Below are positions 54,470-62,621 of a DNA stretch of 64,000 nt, piece after piece. Within the stretch, counting starts at the first letter, position 1. Every line of letters starts with the position of its first letter. Source of the DNA: Bacteroidetes bacterium GWB2_32_14 (lineage in GTDB: Bacteria; Bacteroidota; Bacteroidia; Bacteroidales; UBA12077); NCBI GenBank assembly GCA_001768235.1, contig MENK01000008.1, forward strand, positions 186,001 to 250,000, read 5' to 3'. The position numbers and the translations under genes were made by a program. The notes under the pieces are model-generated. The model was not told where the DNA came from and did no database searches. It saw only the letters and a program-made list of their open reading frames with translations.

Positions 54470-55780
54470 ATGAGTATATCAAAAAACAAATTGAGGCAAG
54501 TTGCATTTCATACCCTAGGTTGCAAGCTTAACTTTTCAGAAACATCAACCATAGCACGTAAATTTAAAGATAATGGATTTGATGTGGTTAATTTTAATTC
54601 CCCGGCCGATATTTATGTTATAAATACCTGCTCGGTAACCGATCAGGCTGATAAAAAATGCAGGCAAATAATTAAAAAAATTCAGCATCAATCGCCAGAA
54701 GCCTATATAGCTGTTGTAGGGTGTTATGCACAACTTAATCCTGAAGAAATTGCTTCCAACCTGGGAGTCGATTTGGTCTTAGGCACTAAAGAAAAATTCA
54801 ATATTATTGAACATGTTGATGAACTGGGGAAAAATAAAACTCCTCTTATCTACTCTTGTGAAATTGAAAAGATTGAAAATTTCGATTCATCGCACTCCGA
54901 AGCTGACCGTACACGATCGTTTTTAAAAGTTCAGGATGGTTGTGATTACTCCTGTGCTTATTGCACCATTCCCTTAGCACGAGGTAAAAGCAGGAATAAA
55001 AGCATCCGTGAGCTGGTATCGGAAACAGAAAGAATTGCTTCGTCGGGTATAAAAGAAATCATTTTATCGGGAGTAAATATTGGAGATTTTGGAAAATCTA
55101 CAGGCGAATCCTTTTTTGAACTTATTAAGAATCTGGAAAAAGTTACCGGTATTAAACGAATCAGAATATCATCCATTGAGCCTAACCTGCTAAACGATGA
55201 GATTATTGAGTATGTTTCCCGGTCAAAAAAATTTCTCAATCATTTTCATATCCCTCTACAGTCAGGATGTAATAAAATTCTGGCAAAAATGCAACGCCGG
55301 TACAACAGGGAGCTCTTCGAATCGAAAATTCATAAAATTAAATCCTTAATGCCCGATGCATTTATCGGGGTTGATGTAATTGCCGGATTCCCGGGAGAAA
55401 CAGATGCTGACTTTGCCGAAACATTTTCTTTTTTAGAAAAAACAGAGGCTTCTTTTTATCATGTATTTTCCTATTCAGAAAGACGAAATACAAAATCAGC
55501 CGAAATGAAAAATAAAGTCCCCGGGAATATTATATCGGTTCGTAGTAAAAAACTACATGAGTTAGCCCATAAAAAACATTTGGAATTTTACATTCAGAAT
55601 ATTGGCAAAGAAGCGAATGTTTTATTCGAATCATCAAAAAGAGACGGAAAAATGTTTGGTTTTACAGAAAACTATATCAAAATTGAAACTACTTATAATA
55701 AAGAACTTATAGGACAAATTAAACCTGTGAAATTAAATTCAATTGCATTAAGCGGAAATATGGAAATTTCGTTTCTATAA
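54470..55780 (+). CDS. mtaB: tRNA t6A37 methylthiotransferase MtaB
   Basis: 436-residue radical SAM methylthiotransferase. The first cluster is bound by Cys18 (TLGCKLNFSE), Cys54 and Cys85; the radical SAM cluster by Cys158, Cys162 and Cys165 in GCDYSCAYC; a TRAM-like C-terminal region follows. The GCKLNFSE start fits MtaB better than MiaB or RimO. It converts t6A37 to ms2t6A37 in tRNAs reading ANN codons. Confidence 0.93.
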   Translation: MSISKNKLRQVAFHTLGCKLNFSETSTIARKFKDNGFDVVNFNSPADIYVINTCSVTDQADKKCRQIIKKIQHQSPEAYIAVVGCYAQLNPEEIASNLGVDLVLGTKEKFNIIEHVDELGKNKTPLIYSCEIEKIENFDSSHSEADRTRSFLKVQDGCDYSCAYCTIPLARGKSRNKSIRELVSETERIASSGIKEIILSGVNIGDFGKSTGESFFELIKNLEKVTGIKRIRISSIEPNLLNDEIIEYVSRSKKFLNHFHIPLQSGCNKILAKMQRRYNRELFESKIHKIKSLMPDAFIGVDVIAGFPGETDADFAETFSFLEKTEASFYHVFSYSERRNTKSAEMKNKVPGNIISVRSKKLHELAHKKHLEFYIQNIGKEANVLFESSKRDGKMFGFTENYIKIETTYNKELIGQIKPVKLNSIALSGNMEISFL

Positions 55781-55816
55781 CATCGAAATAATATCCGTCT
55801 TAAAAATATCGTTTAT

Positions 55817-55824
55817 TATCTTTG
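55817..55824 (+). promoter_or_regulatory. Putative -7 element of the IMPase/acyltransferase/glycosyltransferase operon
   Basis: TATCTTTG fits TAnnTTTG, 23 nt before the ATG at 55848. No TTG at -33. Confidence 0.5.
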
Positions 55825-55847
55825 TATTTAAATTTTAAAACTATAGC

Positions 55848-56642
55848 ATGAACCTGGAACAAATTTGCAATCAAGTGTGTAACTTATCGAAGGAAGTTGG
55901 GCTTTTTATTAAAACCGAAAGAACATCAAACAACAGTATTCATGTCGAAGAAAAAGGACTTCACGATTTTGTTACTCATGTAGATAAAACATCCGAAAAA
56001 AAATTAGTTGACAGGTTAAGTATAATACTCCCGGAAGCAGGATTCATTGCCGAAGAAAATACATCAACAAAAAAAGGAGAAAAGTACAACTGGATTATCG
56101 ACCCGTTAGATGGAACGACTAATTATATTCATGGAATTACTCCCTATGCAATAAGTATTGCATTGATGGATAATGACCGTATAGTTCTTGGAGTGGTGTA
56201 TGAGATAGGCCTCGATGAGTGTTTTTATGCATGGGAAAATGGTCCTGCCTATTTGAATAAAAAAATTATTTCTGTATCAGAAAAAAAAGATTTAAAAAGC
56301 AGTTTAATTGCAACAGGGTTTCCCTACTACGATTACAAAAGAATCAAGCCATTTCTCGAATCGCTGGGGTATTTCATGGTAAATTCGCATGGAGTAAGAC
56401 GGCTTGGTTCTGCAGCTACAGACCTTGTATATGTTGCCTGCGGCCGTTTTGAAGCATTTTATGAATATGGCCTTAGTCCATGGGATGTTGCTGCCGGCGC
56501 CTTTATTGTTCAACAAGCTGGTGGAAAAGTTTCCGATTTTAAAGGAGAAAAAAATTATATATTTGGAAAAGAAATTACAGCAAGTAATAATTTAGTATTC
56601 GATGAGTTCTTAACATCTATAAAACAATATTTTAAACCATAA
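55848..56642 (+). CDS. Inositol monophosphatase family protein
   Basis: 264 residues. Metal and catalytic residues of the Mg-dependent FIG superfamily are present: Glu69/Glu70 in GFIAEEN, DPLDGTTNY (85-93) and Asp213 in SPWDVAAG. It resembles SuhB/IMPase proteins and could hydrolyse inositol-1-phosphate or a related sugar phosphate; the true substrate is uncertain. It is 8 nt upstream of the acyltransferase gene, in a likely three-gene operon with a glycosyltransferase. Confidence 0.9.
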   Translation: MNLEQICNQVCNLSKEVGLFIKTERTSNNSIHVEEKGLHDFVTHVDKTSEKKLVDRLSIILPEAGFIAEENTSTKKGEKYNWIIDPLDGTTNYIHGITPYAISIALMDNDRIVLGVVYEIGLDECFYAWENGPAYLNKKIISVSEKKDLKSSLIATGFPYYDYKRIKPFLESLGYFMVNSHGVRRLGSAATDLVYVACGRFEAFYEYGLSPWDVAAGAFIVQQAGGKVSDFKGEKNYIFGKEITASNNLVFDEFLTSIKQYFKP

Positions 56643-56650
56643 GAATTAGA

Positions 56651-57529
56651 ATGAAAAGAATAGAAAACATCCTTTTTCTTACATTAAGCTGGTCATTAAG
56701 TCGTCTTCCTGACTTTGTATTATATGCAGTAGCTGATATTGTGTATGTATTTATTTATTATATAATAGCTTACAGGAAAAAAGTTGTTTTTAAAAACCTA
56801 AGAAACTCTTTCCCTGAAAAAACAGATAAAGAAATAAAACAAATTGCAATTAAATTCTATCACCATTTAAGCGACATTTTTATCGAAACTATTGCCTTAA
56901 TAAAAATGAAACCTGAACGTGTAAAAAAAATGGTTGATTACGAATCAAACATTGAAACTATTACAAATCTATATAAACAAAATAAGCATATTGTTTTAGT
57001 AACTGCACATTATTGCAACTGGGAATTTTTTTTAGTCTTGCCATTATTAACACCTCATACAGTTTTAGGAGTATATAAGCCTTTAAATAATCCATTCTAC
57101 GATAAGCAGTTCTTAAAAATGCGCAAAAAATTTGGTGCATTGCCTGTAACCATGAATGATTCGTTTAGGACAATATTACAAGATAAAGAAAAAAAACTCT
57201 TGTTAATTGGTTTAATTGCAGATCAAAGGCCTCCCAAAATAAGCAGTAATTATTGGACAAACTTTTTAAATCAGGATTCAGCAATATTTTTAGGGCCTGA
57301 AAAAATAGCAAAAAAAATAAATGCCACCATAATATTCACTTATCTCGAAAAAGTAAAACGCGGAAAATATAAAATGATTTTTTCATCACAACTCGATGAT
57401 TTAACAAAATACAAAGAATTTGAAATAACTGAAATGTATATCCGGTTTGTCGAAAAATTAATAATTGAAAAACCTGAATATTGGCTATGGTCACACAATC
57501 GGTGGGAGAGAAAACGAATAACTGAATAG
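56651..57529 (+). CDS. LpxL/HtrB-like lipid acyltransferase
   Basis: 292 residues with an N-terminal membrane helix (about 20-42). The acyltransferase motif H-x4-E is HYCNWE (His120, Glu125), and DQRPPK near 199 with FLGPEKIAKK near 222 match late acyltransferases of lipid A synthesis. It probably acylates a lipid A precursor at the inner membrane. Bacteroidota usually have one such enzyme. Gene order IMPase-acyltransferase-glycosyltransferase, with only 2 nt before the next gene, suggests co-transcription for envelope assembly. Confidence 0.88.
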   Translation: MKRIENILFLTLSWSLSRLPDFVLYAVADIVYVFIYYIIAYRKKVVFKNLRNSFPEKTDKEIKQIAIKFYHHLSDIFIETIALIKMKPERVKKMVDYESNIETITNLYKQNKHIVLVTAHYCNWEFFLVLPLLTPHTVLGVYKPLNNPFYDKQFLKMRKKFGALPVTMNDSFRTILQDKEKKLLLIGLIADQRPPKISSNYWTNFLNQDSAIFLGPEKIAKKINATIIFTYLEKVKRGKYKMIFSSQLDDLTKYKEFEITEMYIRFVEKLIIEKPEYWLWSHNRWERKRITE

Positions 57530-57531
57530 TA

Positions 57532-58554
57532 ATGCCGAAAACAGCAATTGTAATTTTAAACTGGAACGGGATGGATTTTCTTTCCCGGTTTTTACCAGCA
57601 CTGATTAGACACACTCAAAATACTGATTCAGAAATCATTATTGCAGATAATAACTCAAAAGATAATTCCATTGAATTTTTAAATTCATCTTACCCGGGAG
57701 TAAGACAAATTATTCTGGATAAAAATTATGGATATACCGGGGGATACAACAAAGCATTAGCTCAAATTGATGCCCAATATTTTGTTTTGTTAAATTCTGA
57801 TGTTGAAGTAACAGAGAACTGGTTAACTCCTTTAGTTAAATTGCTTGATTCCGATTCTTCCATAGCTGCTGTTATGCCGAAAATTCTTTCTCTTTCAACG
57901 CGCGATGAATTCGAATATGCAGGAGCCGCTGGTGGTTTTATTGACAAATATGGTTATCCCTTCTGTCGTGGAAGAATACTTGATACCATTGAAAAAGATA
58001 CGGGGCAATATAATCAGGAAACAGATATTTTTTGGGCTACCGGAGCCTGTATGGTTATTAAAGCTGAACTATTCCAAAAAGCAGGTGGTTTCGATAACGA
58101 TTTTTTTGCCCACATGGAAGAAATTGATCTTTGCTGGCGATTAAAAAATATGGGTTATCGCATTGTCTATTGCCCCGATTCTGCTATTTATCACGTAGGT
58201 GGCGGTACATTGCCAAACACGAACCCGTTTAAACTTTACCTTAATTTTAGAAATAACCTATTTCTGCTTTATAAAAATCTACCACAGCAAAAGCTTTTAA
58301 GAATTTTTATTACCCGGTTAGTGCTTGATGGAATTTCGGCTTTATTATTTTTATTCAAATTGTCTGTTCCAAGCTTTATAGCTGTTTTAAAAGCTCATGT
58401 TCATTTCTACAAATCATTAAAAATTTTGAAAATAAAAAGAAAGTTAATAGCTACACAAACTAAAAAAACGGATCACCCGGAGATATTTAAAGGAAGTATT
58501 GTATTTAATTATTTTATAAGGAATCGAAAAAAATTCCCTGATTTATTTTTTTGA
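57532..58554 (+). CDS. Glycosyltransferase family 2 protein
   Basis: 340 residues. GT-A fold: VILNWNGMDFL (7-17), nucleotide-binding acidic residues ADNNSKDNS (38-46), the metal-binding LNSDVEV near 87-93 and a catalytic ED-type motif in HMEEIDLCWRLK near 194-205. A hydrophobic C-terminal stretch (about 260-290) could tether it to the membrane. This subgroup includes rhamnosyltransferase-like enzymes. It begins 2 nt after the acyltransferase stop and ends tail-to-tail with murF. Confidence 0.9.
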   Translation: MPKTAIVILNWNGMDFLSRFLPALIRHTQNTDSEIIIADNNSKDNSIEFLNSSYPGVRQIILDKNYGYTGGYNKALAQIDAQYFVLLNSDVEVTENWLTPLVKLLDSDSSIAAVMPKILSLSTRDEFEYAGAAGGFIDKYGYPFCRGRILDTIEKDTGQYNQETDIFWATGACMVIKAELFQKAGGFDNDFFAHMEEIDLCWRLKNMGYRIVYCPDSAIYHVGGGTLPNTNPFKLYLNFRNNLFLLYKNLPQQKLLRIFITRLVLDGISALLFLFKLSVPSFIAVLKAHVHFYKSLKILKIKRKLIATQTKKTDHPEIFKGSIVFNYFIRNRKKFPDLFF

Positions 58555-58561
58555 ACCAAAA

Positions 58562-59857
58562 CTATAAAAATTCGACAATACGTTCCAGTTGAATCCCTCT
58601 CGAACCTTTAATCAAAATAGTTGAATTAGTAATCTTGTTTTCTGATACCCAGTTTATTGCAAGATTAACTACAGGAAATTTTAAATAATTTTCGGGAGTA
58701 TGTATTCTGAAAAAAGTTTCACCAACAAGAATTATTTTTGAAAAATTTCCTTCTTCTATTAACCGGATTACGTTTTCATGTTCACTCTCAGAATCCTTAC
58801 CCAATTCAAGCATATCACCCAAAATGATACACTTATTCTCTGAATTTAAACTCATAAAATTCAATAACGATGCTTCAATGCTTGTCGGGTTTGCATTATA
58901 CGCATCGAGAAATATTGTATTTGTTTGGCTTTTAATAAACTGGGACCTGTTATTCGAGGGGGTATAATTTTCTATTGAATTTTTAATCATGTATGGTTCA
59001 ATTCCAAAATAGTTTCCAACACAAACAGATGCAAGAACATTTTCAAAATTGTAAGCCCCTACAAGTTGCGTGTTTATGACGAATTCATTATTCCCCTGGG
59101 TTACTGTTAATGAGAGAAAAGGATCTGAATGTAAAATATTGCCTTTAGTATATGAATTTAATCCATCTCCATAAGGAATTACTGAAAGTTTTAACTTTTT
59201 AACTTTTTCACTTAGTATTGGATTTTTTGAATTATAAAAAATTGTACCGTTGGTTTCATTTAAAAAATCATATAACTCAGCTTTAGTTTTAATAATATTC
59301 TCAAACGATGCAAAACCTTCGAGATGAGCTTTACCAATATTTGTAATTAGGCCAAAATCCGGTTCGGCAATTTCACAAAGCTTTTTAATTTCAAATGGAT
59401 GATTTGCTCCCATCTCAACAACTCCAAATTGTGTTTCAGTAGTCATTGATAATAAAGTTAATGGAACCCCGATATGATTATTCAGGTTTCCCTTTGTATA
59501 TACCAGGTTAAATTTATTCATAAGAACATGCGAAACCAGTTCTTTTGTTGTGGTTTTTCCATTTGTACCAGTAATCGCCAGAATAGGTATTTTTAATTCT
59601 TTTCTATGATGATTGGCTAGTTTCTGCAATGTTTCTAAAGTATTATCAACTAAAATAAACCTTGAATCCCTTACATATTCTGCTTCATCAATAATAGCAT
59701 AAGCAGCCCCATTTTCAATTGCTTTTTCTGCATATTGATTCCCATTGTATTGATTTCCTTTTAACGCGAAAAAAAGGCAGCCATTTGTTACTTGCCGGCT
59801 ATCTGTTATAACGGCAGAATACTCAATATAAATTTTATATAACTGATCTATTTGCAT
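58562..59857 (-). CDS. murF: UDP-N-acetylmuramoyl-tripeptide-D-alanyl-D-alanine ligase
   Basis: 431 residues. It adds D-Ala-D-Ala to UDP-MurNAc-tripeptide, the last cytoplasmic step of peptidoglycan precursor synthesis. Mur ligase motifs: SRQVTNGCLFFALKG (20-34), ATP loop GTNGKTTT (97-104), VEMGANHP, NIGKAHLEGF and LDAYNANPTS. It lies apart from a dcw cluster, downstream of the GldJ-like gene with a terminator hairpin between them, 17 nt before its ATG. Confidence 0.94.
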   Translation of the reverse strand: MQIDQLYKIYIEYSAVITDSRQVTNGCLFFALKGNQYNGNQYAEKAIENGAAYAIIDEAEYVRDSRFILVDNTLETLQKLANHHRKELKIPILAITGTNGKTTTKELVSHVLMNKFNLVYTKGNLNNHIGVPLTLLSMTTETQFGVVEMGANHPFEIKKLCEIAEPDFGLITNIGKAHLEGFASFENIIKTKAELYDFLNETNGTIFYNSKNPILSEKVKKLKLSVIPYGDGLNSYTKGNILHSDPFLSLTVTQGNNEFVINTQLVGAYNFENVLASVCVGNYFGIEPYMIKNSIENYTPSNNRSQFIKSQTNTIFLDAYNANPTSIEASLLNFMSLNSENKCIILGDMLELGKDSESEHENVIRLIEEGNFSKIILVGETFFRIHTPENYLKFPVVNLAINWVSENKITNSTILIKGSRGIQLERIVEFL

Positions 59858-59873
59858 TTATTTATCTTAATAA

Positions 59874-59900
59874 AAAAACCTCATTTTACATGAGGTTTTT
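59874..59900 (-). terminator. Terminator between the GldJ-like gene and murF
   Basis: An 11-bp stem (AAAAACCTCAT with its complement), 5-nt loop and, on the minus strand, a run of seven T. It follows the lipoprotein stop by 24 nt and ends just before the murF start, so it may also act as a leader attenuator if murF depends on readthrough. Confidence 0.8.
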
Positions 59901-59924
59901 AAATAGTATCTTTAAAATATTTTA

Positions 59925-61421
59925 TTAATATCCTTTACCCTTTGGACTGCTAATTTCGGTCATAGCACAACGGAAACCAATATCATCACGAGCTTCTTCC
60001 TGATCCAGGAATCTGCGTGTTGCGGGGTTTAACCAATACACCCTGTCTCTCCATGAGCCACCTTTATAAACTCTAACTTTATCAGTAATCATTGAAGCCC
60101 AGTCACCTTCTTCTTTTGAATACATTTCGTTTGTAGAAGTTGCACCTTTTGTAGCTTCATCCTGATTTTCAAAATCAACTCTTGAAGTTATATCTCCGTC
60201 AAGATAGTTTCTGTAATCTGCTTTTTGGTAATTATATCTGGTTGCAGCTTCTTCTTCGGTAACTTCTCTTTTCTTTAGTCTTCCTAAGCTATCTTTAGCC
60301 ATAATGCTTCCATCTTCGTTTGTAAGAAGAGTTTCAAAAACATTACCTCGGAATGGCCTAAAATCGCTAACATCTTCGTGAGACAATGGCCTATAAACAT
60401 CTTGAACCCACTCGTTCACATTACCAGCCATACAATATAAACCGTAATCGTTAGGCCAGTATGATGTTACAGGAACAGTAATAGAACCGTTATCGTTAAG
60501 ATCACCTGCAGTACCCATCATATCACCACGGCCACGTTTAAAGTTGGCCATCATAATACCTCTGTCTTTGCCATTCGGATTACGAACATTATGTCCGTCC
60601 CATGGATATAATCTGCGTTCATAAATTCTTTCATCGTAAGTATTTCCTACAAGGGCAACTGCAGCAAATTCCCATTCTGCTTCAGTTGGGAGCCTGTATT
60701 TTGGTAAAAGATAACCATCTTCTAATTTTACACGTCTGCTTTCAACATTAGGATCGAGTGAAGGAACATTTTCTTTTACTAAACCTTCATACTGGCCAGC
60801 TAAATAAGCTTCTGTGTTAAAATTTTCCCTCCCTACCTGGTTTGGATCTAAATCTAAAACACCTTCTTCGATTAATCTCATTTCATTTACTCTATCTGTT
60901 CTCCAGATACAATAATCGTTTGCCTGCAACCAATCTACTCCAACTACAGGATACTGATTGTAAGCAGGGTGACGGAAATAATACTCAACATAAGGCTCGT
61001 TATAAGCTAATGGACTTCTCCAAACAAGTGTATCAGGCAATGCATTTCTGTACACAGCAGGATAATCGACAAATACTCTGCTTATCCAATATAAATACTC
61101 TCTGTAATCCACATTACGTACTTCTGTTTGATCAAGATAAAATGATGAAACGGTAATTCTTCTTGGTACTGAATTCCAATCGTACATTACATCCTGTTCA
61201 GTACGTCCCATGGTATAACTACCACCTTCAATCATAACTAAACCAGGTCCTGGCTGATCATAATATTCATTTTTTACTTCAAAACCTCCGTTATCCGGAT
61301 CATTATATGCCCAACCAGTTGTTGATGAATTATTGGTATCAACCTTAGGACCTCCACCGCAACCGTAAACTGTAAGTAAACCTGCGAGAATTAAAGAGAA
61401 AATGTTATGCTTTACATTCAT
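59925..61421 (-). CDS. gldJ: GldJ/PorK-type gliding/T9SS lipoprotein (formylglycine-generating-enzyme fold)
   Basis: 498 residues with a lipoprotein signal (Cys21 after LLTVYG). The body is an FGE-sulfatase/SUMF1-like domain: GGSYTMGRTEQD near 67-78, FYLDQTEVRNVDYREYL near 94-110, YRLPTEAEWEFAA near 238-250, MAGNVNEWVQD near 327-337 and a final GGSWRDRVYWL and RRFLDQEEARDDIGFRCA. These proteins form the periplasmic ring and track parts of type IX secretion and gliding. GldJ is favoured over GldK/PorK because no porL-M-N genes follow and porU is close by in divergent orientation, as in Flavobacterium. The symbol is inferred mainly from context. Confidence 0.82.
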   Translation of the reverse strand: MNVKHNIFSLILAGLLTVYGCGGGPKVDTNNSSTTGWAYNDPDNGGFEVKNEYYDQPGPGLVMIEGGSYTMGRTEQDVMYDWNSVPRRITVSSFYLDQTEVRNVDYREYLYWISRVFVDYPAVYRNALPDTLVWRSPLAYNEPYVEYYFRHPAYNQYPVVGVDWLQANDYCIWRTDRVNEMRLIEEGVLDLDPNQVGRENFNTEAYLAGQYEGLVKENVPSLDPNVESRRVKLEDGYLLPKYRLPTEAEWEFAAVALVGNTYDERIYERRLYPWDGHNVRNPNGKDRGIMMANFKRGRGDMMGTAGDLNDNGSITVPVTSYWPNDYGLYCMAGNVNEWVQDVYRPLSHEDVSDFRPFRGNVFETLLTNEDGSIMAKDSLGRLKKREVTEEEAATRYNYQKADYRNYLDGDITSRVDFENQDEATKGATSTNEMYSKEEGDWASMITDKVRVYKGGSWRDRVYWLNPATRRFLDQEEARDDIGFRCAMTEISSPKGKGY

Positions 61422-61440
61422 GGTTATATTTTTTTTATTT

Positions 61441-61472
61441 CAAATATAATATTTTTTATATACATGATACAA
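61441..61472 (-). promoter_or_regulatory. Putative promoter of the GldJ-like gene
   Basis: TATATTTG (61448-61441, minus strand) lies 20 nt before the ATG, with TTG at 61472-61470, 21 nt upstream. A second TATATTTG sits at 61490-61483. Confidence 0.5.
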
Positions 61473-61491
61473 CATTAAGACACAAATATAA

Positions 61492-62469
61492 CTAAATTTT
61501 GGGACATTTTATTGCCTTGATTTTTTTTCTTTTGCTTTTATACTTGAATTTATATAAAAAGGTTACTTCATGTGATCCGGAAATTAACCCGGCCAGTTCG
61601 CTTATATAAAAAGGGATATCGTAACTGTATGCAACAGTAGAATAGTCACCAACAACACCAAGCATTAAAACGGCACCTGTTAATTTAAATTGTGTATTTG
61701 TTTTTATCCATACTCCTGTTGATAATAAATTTTTATTTAGATACAATCCTAAATTAAATTTTGATGAACCTCCCTGTACTTGTACCAGGATATTGGGAGA
61801 TAATGTCCAGTCAATTCTTCCCATGCTGTTGTAATATGGTATTTCCATTCCTCCATGAACTGTATATTTTCTGTTAATAATTCCCGGATCGTCACTTCCC
61901 AGAGACAATACTGGTTTAGTAATATGATCTATGGAAAAACCAAAATAATAATTTTCATACCACGTGAGTAATCCCGCAGAAAAATCAAAATATTTGATTT
62001 GTTTATCTATTACCGTTCCTGAATTTGGATTTATTGTCCAACTGTTTTCATCAATCATTTCAGGTAAAAGAAGGTTATTTGTATTAATAGATTTAATACT
62101 ATATCCCGCCTTTATTCCAAAGTTTACAGACCATAACTTTCGTATTTTGAAATGATAGGCATATATTAAACTAATATTTAAATCATTAATAGCTCCCTGT
62201 GCCTGCCTGTCGTTCATAATTTGAAACCCCAGGCCCCCGCTTAATCCATCAAAATACTGGTCATAAGAAGCACTATATGTAGTATAATCACCATAAGAGC
62301 TTGGCAATAATGTTCTGTAATTTAATGAAAATCTCGACATATTATCTGAACCTGCAAAAGCGGGATTTAAATAAAGCATATTCGCGTAATATTGAGAAAA
62401 CTCAACGTCCTGTGGAAAAATATTCTGAAAACTAGATATAAATATGAAAAGTATAATTATCTTTTTCAT
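61492..62469 (-). CDS. PorP/SprF family type IX secretion membrane protein, copy 2
   Basis: 325 residues with a signal peptide (1-19). The mature start DVEFSQYYANMLYLNPAFAGSDN is the family signature, followed by about a dozen amphipathic strands expected for an outer-membrane barrel. The C-terminus ends in a lysine-rich tail (KSKRKKIKAIKCPKI), unusual for a barrel protein. It is 70 nt upstream of the GldJ-like gene and divergent from porU, which makes it a candidate core PorP rather than an adhesin-specific SprF. Confidence 0.9.
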   Translation of the reverse strand: MKKIIILFIFISSFQNIFPQDVEFSQYYANMLYLNPAFAGSDNMSRFSLNYRTLLPSSYGDYTTYSASYDQYFDGLSGGLGFQIMNDRQAQGAINDLNISLIYAYHFKIRKLWSVNFGIKAGYSIKSINTNNLLLPEMIDENSWTINPNSGTVIDKQIKYFDFSAGLLTWYENYYFGFSIDHITKPVLSLGSDDPGIINRKYTVHGGMEIPYYNSMGRIDWTLSPNILVQVQGGSSKFNLGLYLNKNLLSTGVWIKTNTQFKLTGAVLMLGVVGDYSTVAYSYDIPFYISELAGLISGSHEVTFLYKFKYKSKRKKIKAIKCPKI

Positions 62470-62500
62470 GTATAAGCAAACATCCTTTTTATTAATTTTT

Positions 62501-62508
62501 CAAAATTA
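62501..62508 (-). promoter_or_regulatory. Putative -7 element of the second PorP/SprF gene
   Basis: TAATTTTG on the minus strand fits TAnnTTTG, 32 nt before the ATG. No TTG at -33. Confidence 0.45.
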
Positions 62509-62621
62509 CAATATTGATAAAATTACTACCGTTTTAAGATAATTAATTATAAACAAACGATTCACAAGCAGATATTATTACTTTGTGTAAAGTTTTGTTT
62601 CTTTGTAAAAAATATATAAAT

